A stretch of 64,000 nucleotides of DNA from NCBI GenBank assembly GCA_019637805.1, contig JAHBVB010000001.1:323875-387874 (forward strand), read 5' to 3'. Position 1 is the stretch's first letter, and each line of letters opens with the position of its first letter. This document shows, piece after piece, positions 41,638 through 49,235 of this stretch. Source of the DNA: Anaerolineales bacterium (GTDB taxonomy: Bacteria > Chloroflexota > Anaerolineae > Anaerolineales > UBA11579). The translations under genes and the position numbers were made by a program. The notes under the pieces are model-generated. The model did no database searches and was not told where the DNA came from. It was given only the letters and a program-made list of their open reading frames with translations.

Positions 41638-41667
41638 AACATCCCGCCCCTTGCGGGGCGGGATGTT
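41638..41667 (-). terminator. GC-rich hairpin after phnE
   Basis: AACATCCCGCCCC-TTGC-GGGGCGGGATGTT, a perfect 13-bp stem 32 nt after the phnE stop. Read on the minus strand it is followed by AGAATCC, so the U-tail is poor, but the stem is very stable. The -10-like TAGAAT of the HD gene shares its last base with the right edge. Confidence 0.6.
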
Positions 41668-41698
41668 TGGATGTACGTCAAGCCAAACTCAGCCGCGG

Positions 41699-43534
41699 CT
41701 AGGTATAGCGCTCACGCACCACCGAACTGATGTAGTCCAGCGTGGCCACCACGATGGCAATCGCCACCATCTGCGTGCTGGCGCCGCGGTAGTTAAGCAG
41801 GTTGATATTCTGCTGCAGCAGGAAACCGATGCCGCCGCCGCCCACAAAACCGATGATGGTGGACATGCGCACATTGATATCCCAACGGTAGAGTGTGTAA
41901 GCGATGTAGGGCGGAATGATCTGCGGGACGACGGCGTAGATGATGGTCTGCAGGCGATTGGCGCCTGTGGCCTGCACCGCCTCCATGGGACCGTCCGCAA
42001 TGCTCTCGACCTGCTCGGAGTAGAGCTTGGCCAGGCTGACCACAGTATGCAAGGCCAGCGCCATCATGCCGGCGAAGGGGCCAATGCCCACGGCGATCAC
42101 GAACACGATGGCCATCACCAGGGCCTCGATGGAGCGCAGGGCGTTGAGGATGGTGCGGATCACGAAGTAAAGGGCCGTTCCGACCGGCAGGGTGTCCTTG
42201 GGCTGGGTAAGCAGAGCCAGCAGCACGCCGCCGGCAGCGCCGATGGCGGCTGGGATCCAGAGCGTGCTGACCGGATTGCCGATTTGATACAGCCACTCCG
42301 CCGCGGCGCCCAGCAAGCCAAAGATCACGGCGCCCACCAGGCCGCCCAGCACGATGTTCATGGTCTTGACCGCGCCACTCGGCAGGCGCTCGGTGGCTTG
42401 CTGGCCAATGCGGGCCAGCATGCTGCCCAGCGCCCCACCGCCCAGCAGGGCGGCAATGGTAGGCACCAGCAGGGTCAGGATCTCACCCAGGCGGAACAGG
42501 AAATTGCCCAGGAAGGCTACACTAGAGAAGCGAGCCGCCAGCTGGGGGCCTAAATTGCTCATGGCTCCAGCCAGCGCATAGAAGGCGTAAATGCCCAGGG
42601 CGATCACGGCAAAAATGACGGCGCCGCGCGTGACCCGCAAAGCCAGTGGCGGATTAACCTCGTCCTCCACCGGGATGGCCCAGCGGATGGCAAAGTTGCC
42701 GATGACCGGGATGAGCACCGCGCTGACTAAGGCCAGCGGCAGCACAGTCACATAGGATCGAGTAAAGTCACCGATCCATAAAGTGAACTGATAGGCGAGA
42801 TAGATGCCGGCGGCCCAACCCAGGATGTTAAGCGCAATGCTGGCGATCGGGCTGCGCACCGGCCGCATCAGGTTGCGGGCGGCGGTAAAGCTGATCGGAA
42901 TGGCCAGGATGGTACCAATCGTGGTCGCCAACAAAGCCATATAGACCGTTTCCACGATCTTGTCCCAGGTATCACGCGCATTTTGGGTGAAGTAAGGCAA
43001 GCCTTCATTCTGGCGCATGCTGACGCGGATGTACTGCACGTCATCGCTTTCGCGGGCCGGCAGGGTGAAGTCCGTAGCGAAGCTGCCTTCCGCATCCGTC
43101 TCCACGAAGTTCTGCCCCAGCGATACATTGCTGGCCGGGTCAGTGCCGGGCACGAAACGCAGCGGGCCTTCCGCCCTCGGTGCAAAGTTGAAGCCTTGTA
43201 CATGGACCACGTCACCGGGGGCGCCGCAGGCCGGCGTCACGGTGATGTAACTATCGCCATCGCCGGGGTCCGCCTGCACTTCAGGGGCGCCGCCAGCCGG
43301 GCAGGTGATGTAGATAGGCGCCACGCGGATGTCTTCCACTTGGTCGTATTGGAAGATGTCGGGGCGGAAGATGGCGCGCAGCACGCGCACCAAGCTCTCT
43401 TGGCGGCGTTCGCTCTGCAGCTCGCCCAGGTTAACCCGGGTGACCTCAGCGCCATAGGCATAGACCAGTACACCCAGCAAAACGGCCACGCCCAGCGTAA
43501 TCGACTTCCAAACGTTCGATTTCTTCTCTTTCAT
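41699..43534 (-). CDS. phnE: PhnE-type ABC permease with extracytoplasmic and membrane insertions
   Basis: 611 residues, about twice a normal PhnE. One helix at 11-28. An extracytoplasmic region at about 70-185 looks beta-rich and Ig/IPT-like, with two cysteines (C78, C103). The first permease half begins at VETVYMALLATTIGTILAIP (195-214). About 230 residues with roughly five to six helices (228-455) then intervene before the second permease half. That half carries the EAA-type coupling loop near 505-545 (MEAVQATGANRLQTIIYAVV). The ATPase gene phnC ends 4 nt upstream. The phosphonate label rests on family resemblance; no C-P lyase genes are present. Confidence 0.85.
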   Translation of the reverse strand: MKEKKSNVWKSITLGVAVLLGVLVYAYGAEVTRVNLGELQSERRQESLVRVLRAIFRPDIFQYDQVEDIRVAPIYITCPAGGAPEVQADPGDGDSYITVTPACGAPGDVVHVQGFNFAPRAEGPLRFVPGTDPASNVSLGQNFVETDAEGSFATDFTLPARESDDVQYIRVSMRQNEGLPYFTQNARDTWDKIVETVYMALLATTIGTILAIPISFTAARNLMRPVRSPIASIALNILGWAAGIYLAYQFTLWIGDFTRSYVTVLPLALVSAVLIPVIGNFAIRWAIPVEDEVNPPLALRVTRGAVIFAVIALGIYAFYALAGAMSNLGPQLAARFSSVAFLGNFLFRLGEILTLLVPTIAALLGGGALGSMLARIGQQATERLPSGAVKTMNIVLGGLVGAVIFGLLGAAAEWLYQIGNPVSTLWIPAAIGAAGGVLLALLTQPKDTLPVGTALYFVIRTILNALRSIEALVMAIVFVIAVGIGPFAGMMALALHTVVSLAKLYSEQVESIADGPMEAVQATGANRLQTIIYAVVPQIIPPYIAYTLYRWDINVRMSTIIGFVGGGGIGFLLQQNINLLNYRGASTQMVAIAIVVATLDYISSVVRERYT

Positions 43535-43538
43535 GGCC

Positions 43539-44291
43539 TTAACCTACCCGCTCGGCGTCTTTGCCGTAAATTTCTTTGAACTTGGCGTCGTCGATCTTCT
43601 TGGGTTCCCCTTGAAAAACGACTTTGCCCTGGTTAAGCGCCACAACATAATCCGAATAGCGATGCACCAGATCCAAAAAGTGCAGTGAGCAGATCACGGT
43701 GACTTTGTCTTCCTGGTTGATCAATTCCAGATACTTCATGATGCTGTGCGCCAGCACCGGGTCCAGGCTGGCCACCGGCTCGTCGGCCAGCAGGATGCTG
43801 GGGTCTTGCATCAAGGCCCGGGCGATGCCGACCCGTTGCTGCTGGCCACCGGAGAGTTCGTCGGCGCGCACGTTGGCCTTGTCTGCAATGCCGACGCGCT
43901 CGAGTTGTTGAATGGCTTTTTGGATATCTTCTTTGGGGAAATGATTGATCAAACTGAAGGCCGGGTTGAGGTAGCCAAGCCGCCCTGCCAATACATTGGT
44001 GAGCACCTTGGAGCGATTGACCAAATTAAAATGCTGGAAGATCATGCCAATCTTGCGGCGCATGCGGCGCATCTCTTCAGGGGAAAGCGAGACTAGGTCG
44101 ACACCATCCCAGAGGATCTGGCCGCTGGTCGGCTCGATCAGCCGGTTGATGCAGCGCAGCAAGGTCGATTTACCGGAACCGCTAAGGCCGATGACCGCCA
44201 GGAACTGGCCGTCTGGGATGTCAAAGCTTACATCGTCGAGGGCAACCACCCCGCTGTCGTAGACCTTGGTCAGGTTTCGAATTTGTAGCAT
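43539..44291 (-). CDS. phnC: PhnC-type ABC transporter ATPase
   Basis: 250 residues. Walker A is GLSGSGKSTLL, the signature is DELSGGQQQRVGIARALMQ, and Walker B is ILLADEPVASLD with a following H-loop (CSLHFLDLVHRYSDY). The FQHFNLVNRSKVLTNVLAGR block is typical of the phosphonate/phosphite importer branch. It energises import through PhnE. A Shine-Dalgarno (AGGAGT) and a TATAAT box precede it, so it can be expressed separately from phnD. Confidence 0.93.
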   Translation of the reverse strand: MLQIRNLTKVYDSGVVALDDVSFDIPDGQFLAVIGLSGSGKSTLLRCINRLIEPTSGQILWDGVDLVSLSPEEMRRMRRKIGMIFQHFNLVNRSKVLTNVLAGRLGYLNPAFSLINHFPKEDIQKAIQQLERVGIADKANVRADELSGGQQQRVGIARALMQDPSILLADEPVASLDPVLAHSIMKYLELINQEDKVTVICSLHFLDLVHRYSDYVVALNQGKVVFQGEPKKIDDAKFKEIYGKDAERVG

Positions 44292-44339
44292 GGCACTCCT
44301 GTCTTCAGGCTTTGGGTTGTGGCGATCCTGAGGAATGAA

Positions 44340-44345
44340 ATTATA
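44340..44345 (-). promoter_or_regulatory. -10 box (TATAAT) for phnC-phnE
   Basis: Perfect TATAAT on the minus strand, 48 nt before the phnC ATG and just downstream of the phnD terminator. The -35 region is poor (TCCATC at 17 nt). It supports a separate phnCE transcript. Confidence 0.55.
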
Positions 44346-44372
44346 AAAGGAAAATGAAGGGCGATGGATAAC

Positions 44373-44403
44373 AAAAAGAGCAGGGCAATGCCCTGCTCTT
44401 TTT
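44373..44403 (-). terminator. strong terminator between phnD and phnC
   Basis: AAAAAGAGCAGGGC-AAT-GCCCTGCTCTTTTT: 9-bp GC-rich stem extended by A-T pairs, T-runs on both strands. It lies 17 nt after the phnD stop and would end most phnD transcripts before phnC. Confidence 0.92.
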
Positions 44404-44420
44404 GTTTGTTTGCGTTCGGT

Positions 44421-45548
44421 TTAGCGGAAATCGTCCAGGGACTGGCCGGTCACAGCCAACAGCTCACGGATGATGTCGTAATCCGCGTCGCTGGCCGGGA
44501 AGATGCCGGACCAATCGTAGAAGTCGGGGTTACCGATCGAATCGCCCCAGGCGTCAGTCTCAGCGAAAGCCAGCAGAGCGGCTTCGATCTGAGCGCGCAG
44601 GTCAGCCGGGAACTCAGGACCGAAGGACAGCGTGTCATTCGGGATCTCGTCAGACAGACCCAGGATGCGAACCTGCTGAGCGACGTCCGGAGCCTCGGTG
44701 CGGATGTTGGCGCGAGCGTCAGCAATGCGCCAGCCTTCGCAGACCAGGCGGCTGCCGTCTTCATTGGGACCGCAGGCGTCCAGCACGTCGGTGGGGACAT
44801 CGTACATGTCCGGGGTCACGCGGCCAGCCAGCCAGTCATCATAGGACCAGGCGGGGTTGCCATCCGGGTCGAGCGGCACGGAGTAGAAGGTGGTGCCGAA
44901 GTCGACCGAGCCGTTGTACACAGCCTGAGCAGCCTGGTTGTGTCCACCAGTCTCAGTGGCCTCACCCGGGGTCACACCCAAACCATTCAGAGTAACCAGG
45001 GGGAAGAGGTAGCCAGAGGTGGAAGTCAGGGTGCCGTAGCCCCAGGAAGCGCCATCCAGGTCTTCCAGGCTCTGGAATTCGCTGTCGCGAGCGACCAGGA
45101 ACTGGGCCCAGTAGACCGGGAAGCCGAAGCGGACGGCCTTGAAGGCCACGTCCACACCGCACAGGTCATTGGCGATGGCATAACCCAGGGCGGGGATGAA
45201 GCCCATGGTGTTGTCCGGGGAGGCGCACATCTCTTCGATGGTGGCCGCATAGGAAGTGGGCACAGACACTTCAAACTTCAGGCCGGTGGCCTCTTCCAAA
45301 GCCGCAGCCATCACCTCACCGCCGGTCACAATCACGGTGGTGTCCACAGACGGCACGAACAACACCTTGATCGGGTTGTCTTCGGTACCAATGTTGTGGG
45401 TGGGTTCAGCGGGGACTTCTTCTACGGGGGCTTCTTCAACAGGTGCTTCGGGAGCGGGGGTTTCCGCGACAGGGGCGGGACCGCATGCGCTCAGCAAAAT
45501 GGCAGCCAGGGCCAGCAAGCTAAGCAAAAGGGTGAGGCGATTGCGCAT
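44421..45548 (-). CDS. phnD: PhnD-type substrate-binding lipoprotein
   Basis: 375 residues. It has a signal peptide with lipobox LLSAC (lipid-anchored Cys at about residue 21), followed by an acidic Pro/Glu/Ala linker (VEEAPVEEVPAEP). The periplasmic-binding-like fold has IKVLFVPSVDTTVI, MGFIPALGYAIAND, GYGTLTSTSGYLFPLVTL and DFGTTFYSVPL, characteristic of phosphonate/phosphite binding proteins. The ATG has GGAGA 8 nt upstream. It is first in the transporter region but separated from phnC by a terminator, a common way to make more binding protein than permease. Confidence 0.92.
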   Translation of the reverse strand: MRNRLTLLLSLLALAAILLSACGPAPVAETPAPEAPVEEAPVEEVPAEPTHNIGTEDNPIKVLFVPSVDTTVIVTGGEVMAAALEEATGLKFEVSVPTSYAATIEEMCASPDNTMGFIPALGYAIANDLCGVDVAFKAVRFGFPVYWAQFLVARDSEFQSLEDLDGASWGYGTLTSTSGYLFPLVTLNGLGVTPGEATETGGHNQAAQAVYNGSVDFGTTFYSVPLDPDGNPAWSYDDWLAGRVTPDMYDVPTDVLDACGPNEDGSRLVCEGWRIADARANIRTEAPDVAQQVRILGLSDEIPNDTLSFGPEFPADLRAQIEAALLAFAETDAWGDSIGNPDFYDWSGIFPASDADYDIIRELLAVTGQSLDDFR

Positions 45549-45670
45549 AGGAGCTTCTCCTTTGGATTATTTGGCGCTGGGAACCCAGCACTAATTGAAA
45601 TGATACTTGATATTCGTCCTACGAGTACCTTAAAAACTTGTTTGCCCAGGGGAAAACGGGGTTTTCTCCG

Positions 45671-45676
45671 TACAAT
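45671..45676 (+). promoter_or_regulatory. -10 box (TACAAT) of folC
   Basis: TACAAT followed by exactly 6 nt and the GTG at 45683, the arrangement expected for a leaderless message. A small dyad GAAAAC-GGG-GTTTTC (45652-45666) lies just before it. Confidence 0.6.
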
Positions 45677-45682
45677 CAGGGC

Positions 45683-46996
45683 GTGTTAACCGCTTTTCTA
45701 GACCGTTTGCCGGATATGGCCGCAAGAAACCAGGACGGCATGCGCTCCAGCGACTTCACCCTGGAGCGCATGCATGCGCTGCTGGTCGCCCTGGGGCATC
45801 CCGAACTCGGGCTGCGCGGTGTGCACATCGCCGGCACGCACGGCAAGGGATCCGTGGCGGTGCTGTGTGCGGCGGCGCTGCAAGCGGCCGGCTACCGTGT
45901 GGGGCTGTTCACTTCGCCCCATGCGGCGGGCGCGCTGGCGGGCATCCAACTGAACGGCACAGTAGCGACCCTACCCGAACTGGAAGCTACCTTCGCCGGG
46001 ATGCAGTCCGCCCTGGGCAGCCGGGCGGACTGGACCCACTTTGAGGTGGTTACGGCCCTGGCCTACGCGCACTTCGCCCGCCAGGAGGTGGACGCGGCGG
46101 TGATCGAAGCCGGACTGGGCGGACGGCTGGATGCGACCAACGCCTGGACGCCCAGCGTGAGCGTGATCACCCCGGTGGACTACGACCACACCAGCATTCT
46201 GGGCAGCCAGCTGGCGCAGATCGCGGCTGAGAAGGCCGGCATCATCAAGCCGGGTGTGCCGGTGGTGCTGGCCGGGCAGGCGGCCGAGGCGCGGCGCGTG
46301 CTGCGCCAAGCCGCGGCAGAGCAGGCGGCGCTGCTGGTGGAAATTGGCGAACAATGGGGCTACCGCACCGGGGAGCACAGCCTGGCCGGGCAGCAGTTGT
46401 GGGTCTGGTCACAAGAGCAGCCCGAAGAGCCTATCCCGCTGCAGATCGGCCTGCTGGGCCGCCACCAGGCGGGCAATGCGGCCACGGCCTACGCCGCCCT
46501 GCACACGCTGCAGGCCGCCAGCGGCCTAAGCGTACCGCGGGCCGCGGTGCAGGCCGGCTTTTCCGCAGCACGCTGGCCGGGTCGCTTCGAGCTATTGCAG
46601 GATGAACCCGCCGTGGTGCTGGACGCAGCCCACTCCCCCGGGGCCGCCCAGGCCCTGCGGCAGGCGCTGGACGATTATTTTCCCGGGCAGGAGCTCGTGC
46701 TGGTACTGGGCGTCTCGGCAGACAAAGACCTGGCCGGGCTGCTGGCCCCGCTGCAAGAGCGCAGCGCGGCGGCCATCGCCACACAGTCTGGGCACGCCCG
46801 CGCTATGCCGACCGGGGCGCTGGCCGCCCGCCTGCAGCAGGCCGGGCTCACCACCTGGGCCGAACCGGACCCGCAGCAAGCCCTGCGCGCCGCGCTGAGC
46901 GCAGTGCGGCCCGGGCAGCTGGTGTTGGTCTGCGGCTCCGTCTTCCTGGTGGACCAAATCCGGCAGTTCCACCGCGCCGCAAAAGGCGCGGCATAG
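45683..46996 (+). CDS. folC: folylpolyglutamate / dihydrofolate synthase
   Basis: Mur-ligase-fold enzyme adding glutamate to folates. The P-loop is IAGTHGKGSVAVLC, then FTSPHAAGALAGIQLNG, GLGGRLDATN and VSVITPVDYDHTSILGSQL; the C-terminal domain has VVLDAAHSPGAAQALRQAL. I take GTG 45683 as the start (437 residues), beginning LTAFLDRLPD. The frame opens 15 codons earlier, but those lie across the -10 box and include a non-homologous stretch. It is followed by a lipoprotein gene after 14 nt. Confidence 0.93.
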   Translation: MLTAFLDRLPDMAARNQDGMRSSDFTLERMHALLVALGHPELGLRGVHIAGTHGKGSVAVLCAAALQAAGYRVGLFTSPHAAGALAGIQLNGTVATLPELEATFAGMQSALGSRADWTHFEVVTALAYAHFARQEVDAAVIEAGLGGRLDATNAWTPSVSVITPVDYDHTSILGSQLAQIAAEKAGIIKPGVPVVLAGQAAEARRVLRQAAAEQAALLVEIGEQWGYRTGEHSLAGQQLWVWSQEQPEEPIPLQIGLLGRHQAGNAATAYAALHTLQAASGLSVPRAAVQAGFSAARWPGRFELLQDEPAVVLDAAHSPGAAQALRQALDDYFPGQELVLVLGVSADKDLAGLLAPLQERSAAAIATQSGHARAMPTGALAARLQQAGLTTWAEPDPQQALRAALSAVRPGQLVLVCGSVFLVDQIRQFHRAAKGAA

Positions 46997-46998
46997 GT

Positions 46999-47004
46999 CA
47001 TAAT
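46999..47004 (+). promoter_or_regulatory. -10-like box (CATAAT) of the Gmad2 lipoprotein gene
   Basis: CATAAT followed by 6 nt and ATG 47011, with no Shine-Dalgarno. One mismatch to consensus at the first base lowers confidence. Confidence 0.4.
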
Positions 47005-47010
47005 TTTGGC

Positions 47011-47877
47011 ATGATCAAAGCCCTTTCTATTTCTGCCCTGCTCTTCCTTATATTGGCAGCTTGCGCCCCGGCGCCAGCTGCCCCACCGACCAGCACAGAG
47101 ATTGCGCTGCCGCCCCTGCCCACGCTGGACGGCACGATCCCGCCGGTGGAGCCCAGCGCGGTGCCGACCGGGCCGGAAAGCGCCCTGGAAGCTATATTGC
47201 TGGCCCTGCCCGGCGCGGGATCCCGGCTGACCTCGCCAATCAGCGTGCAGGGTCAATCCCGCCCGACTTTCGAACAAAATTTGGTGATCGCCGTTTACAG
47301 CCAGGAAGGCGAAGAGCTGGCCCTGCAGCCCACCACGATCCAGGCGCCGATGGGCGAGCCGGGCGGCTTCAGTGCCGAAATCGCCTTTCTGGTCACCAGC
47401 GAGCAGCCCGGCCGCATCTCGGTCTTTGAAACCAGCGCGCTGGACGGCGGCATTGTTCACCTGTCCAGCGCAGAAGTGACCCTGCTGCCCGGCGGCGAAG
47501 CCCAGGTCATTCCGGCGGAATTCCACTTCGAGGTGATCAACATCACCGCGCCGGCTGCGTTAGCCCAGGTCAGCGGCGGGCAGATCGAAGTCAGCGGCTT
47601 CTCGGACTATTTCTTTGAATCCAACCTGGGCCTGGCGCTGTGCGGCCCCGGTGGCGAGGGGGCGCCGCATGAGCTGTGCGGCACAGAAGACAATGTGCTG
47701 GCGCTGAGCTTCGCCACGATCCAGTCGCCGGATATTGGCCAGCCCGGTCCATTCAGCGGACAGTTGATCTATGCCGTGAGCGAGCCTGGGCCAGCCCGGA
47801 TCGTAGTGTATGCCCAGTCGGCGCGCGACGGCGGCCTGCTGCATCTGAGCAGCATTCCGATCACGCTGGTGCCGTAG
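47011..47877 (+). CDS. lipoprotein with two Gmad2 (Ig-like) domains
   Basis: 288 residues. Signal peptide with lipobox LAAC (Cys at about residue 18), then a Pro-rich linker. Two copies of a Gmad2-type immunoglobulin-like domain follow, roughly 65-165 and 175-288. Each starts with a 'prohibitive PG/AP...V.G' strand (LTSPISVQGQSRPTFEQN; ITAPAALAQVSGGQIEVSG) and ends with a matching block (VFETSALDGGIVHLSS; VYAQSARDGGLLHLSS). The domain occurs in spore-germination and envelope proteins and is usually a binding module. No enzyme domain is present. It lies after folC and before a palindromic repeat. Confidence 0.85.
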   Translation: MIKALSISALLFLILAACAPAPAAPPTSTEIALPPLPTLDGTIPPVEPSAVPTGPESALEAILLALPGAGSRLTSPISVQGQSRPTFEQNLVIAVYSQEGEELALQPTTIQAPMGEPGGFSAEIAFLVTSEQPGRISVFETSALDGGIVHLSSAEVTLLPGGEAQVIPAEFHFEVINITAPAALAQVSGGQIEVSGFSDYFFESNLGLALCGPGGEGAPHELCGTEDNVLALSFATIQSPDIGQPGPFSGQLIYAVSEPGPARIVVYAQSARDGGLLHLSSIPITLVP

Positions 47878-47905
47878 GCAGTTGTTAGCGATTAGCGGCT
47901 AGCTT

Positions 47906-48025
47906 ATCGTCATTGCGAGGAGCGAAGCGGCACAGCCAGCAAAGCGACGAAGCAATCTCGGCTGCTCACCGCCTCGGAGATTGCTTCGTCGCACTTGCCA
48001 AGCAAGTACTCCTCGCAATGACGAT
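47906..48025. repeat. palindromic repeat element, copy 1
   Basis: Outer perfect inverted repeat of 17 bp (ATCGTCATTGCGAGGAG ... CTCCTCGCAATGACGAT). Inside is a perfect 16-bp inverted repeat (GCGACGAAGCAATCTC at 47944-47959, GAGATTGCTTCGTCGC at 47977-47992). A small third stem ACTTGC-CAA-GCAAGT lies between the inner and right outer arms. It has no ORF, is intergenic, and shares its arms with the copy at 55371-55502. Confidence 0.85.
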
Positions 48026-48033
48026 TTGTGAAA

Positions 48034-48065
48034 CAAAAAAGCGGCGGGCTTGTGCCCGCCGCTTT
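48034..48065 (-). terminator. terminator of the 48077-48601 gene
   Basis: GCGGCGGGC-TTGT-GCCCGCCGC stem with six T's following on the minus strand (A-run 48035-48040). It lies 12 nt past the stop of the coiled-coil gene and beside repeat copy 1. Confidence 0.88.
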
Positions 48066-48076
48066 GGCTTGTTAGG

Positions 48077-48601
48077 TCAGCCGGAAGAGCCTTCGCCGCC
48101 CTCACCCGCTTCGTAGGGCTGCGGCTGAGCGGCCGAAGCCTGGCCGCGGCGCTCCTCCTGCTGGTGGATCACGGCGCGGATGCCGTTGCGCACCTGGTTG
48201 AGCACGCGCTCCAGTTCCATTTCCAGGTTGGTGAGCACTTCGACCACGTAGTCGTCGGCCTCCTGGCGGGTGGCCTCGGCGTCCAGCTGGGCCTGGTGCA
48301 AGACCTCTCGGGCGCGGCCTTCCGCGGTGGCCACGATCGAGTCGCGCTCCACCAGGCCTTGGCTCTTCTCCTTGGCCAGCTGCAGGGTACGCTGGGCTTC
48401 CTCGGCGGCCTGGGCCAGGGTGCGGTCGCGTTCGGCGATCAGCTTCTGGGCCTTCTTGACCTCGTCCGGGATGGCCACGCGCATCTGGTCGATGAGATCG
48501 AGCATTTTGTCCTCATCCACCACCACGTTATTGGTCAGTGGAATGGGACGGCTCTGATTAAAGAGCTCCTCGAGACGGTCTACTAGCTGTAGGATATCCA
48601 T
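48077..48601 (-). CDS. coiled-coil protein, DivIVA/ATP-synthase-b-like
   Basis: 174 residues. The N-terminal 50 residues (MDILQLVDRLEELFNQSRPI, then NNVVVDEDKMLDLIDQMRVA) define a small conserved head. A long charged helical region follows (KAQKLIAERDRTLAQAAEEA through LEMELERVLNQV) and then a disordered Gly/Glu/Pro tail. No membrane helix or signal peptide. Proteins of this kind are often labelled ATP synthase B-like or DivIVA-like because of the coiled coil; I infer only a structural or scaffold role. It is downstream of recG-coaD with a gap of 106 nt and has a strong terminator. Confidence 0.72.
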   Translation of the reverse strand: MDILQLVDRLEELFNQSRPIPLTNNVVVDEDKMLDLIDQMRVAIPDEVKKAQKLIAERDRTLAQAAEEAQRTLQLAKEKSQGLVERDSIVATAEGRAREVLHQAQLDAEATRQEADDYVVEVLTNLEMELERVLNQVRNGIRAVIHQQEERRGQASAAQPQPYEAGEGGEGSSG

Positions 48602-48707
48602 AATTTAAAGTCTTTCAGTGCAAGAAAAATACCAGGTAGGCAGATTTCCAGCAATTACAAAGCTTATACATAAACCGCCCCACAGTCAACTCGCTGCACC
48701 GGGCAAT

Positions 48708-49235
48708 CTAATCGCGCGGCGGGCTGGGCTCAAACTCAGCTTCGCCGTTTTTCTTGATGTCGGCAAAACGCTTGTTCAGCGCTTTATTGACGTGTGGAGG
48801 GACCATGCTGCTGACATCGCCGCCCAGCGAGGCGATCTCGCGCACGGTGGTGGAGGAGAGAAAGGAATGTTCTTTGCTGGTGATCAGCGAAACCGTCTCA
48901 ATGCTGGGGGCCAGCTGGCGGTTGGCCAGGGCCATGCGGAACTCGTATTCGAAGTCGGAGAGTGCCCGCAGGCCGCGCACAATCACCTGGGCATCGATCT
49001 GGCGGGCAAATTCCACAGTCAGCCCGTGGTAGGTGACCACTTTGATCTTGGGCTCCGTTTTAAAGGCGCCTTGCACCAGTTCGACGCGGGTTTCGGTGGG
49101 GAAAAGCAGGTTCTTCTGCGGGGTGGAATAGACCGCCACCACGACCTGATCAAAGATCTGGGCAGCGCGCAGGGCAATATCGATGTGGCCATTGTGAATG
49201 GGATCGAAACTGGCCGGGAACAGGGCTCGAATCAT
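48708..49235 (-). CDS. coaD: phosphopantetheine adenylyltransferase
   Basis: Fourth step of coenzyme A synthesis: ATP + 4'-phosphopantetheine to dephospho-CoA. It has the nucleotidyltransferase motif PIHNGH, RGLRALSDFEYEFRMALANR and the adenylate-binding SFLSSTTVREIASLGGD, all diagnostic. 175 residues. The ATG shares a base with the recG stop (TAATG), so it is translationally coupled to recG. Confidence 0.96.
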   Translation of the reverse strand: MIRALFPASFDPIHNGHIDIALRAAQIFDQVVVAVYSTPQKNLLFPTETRVELVQGAFKTEPKIKVVTYHGLTVEFARQIDAQVIVRGLRALSDFEYEFRMALANRQLAPSIETVSLITSKEHSFLSSTTVREIASLGGDVSSMVPPHVNKALNKRFADIKKNGEAEFEPSPPRD

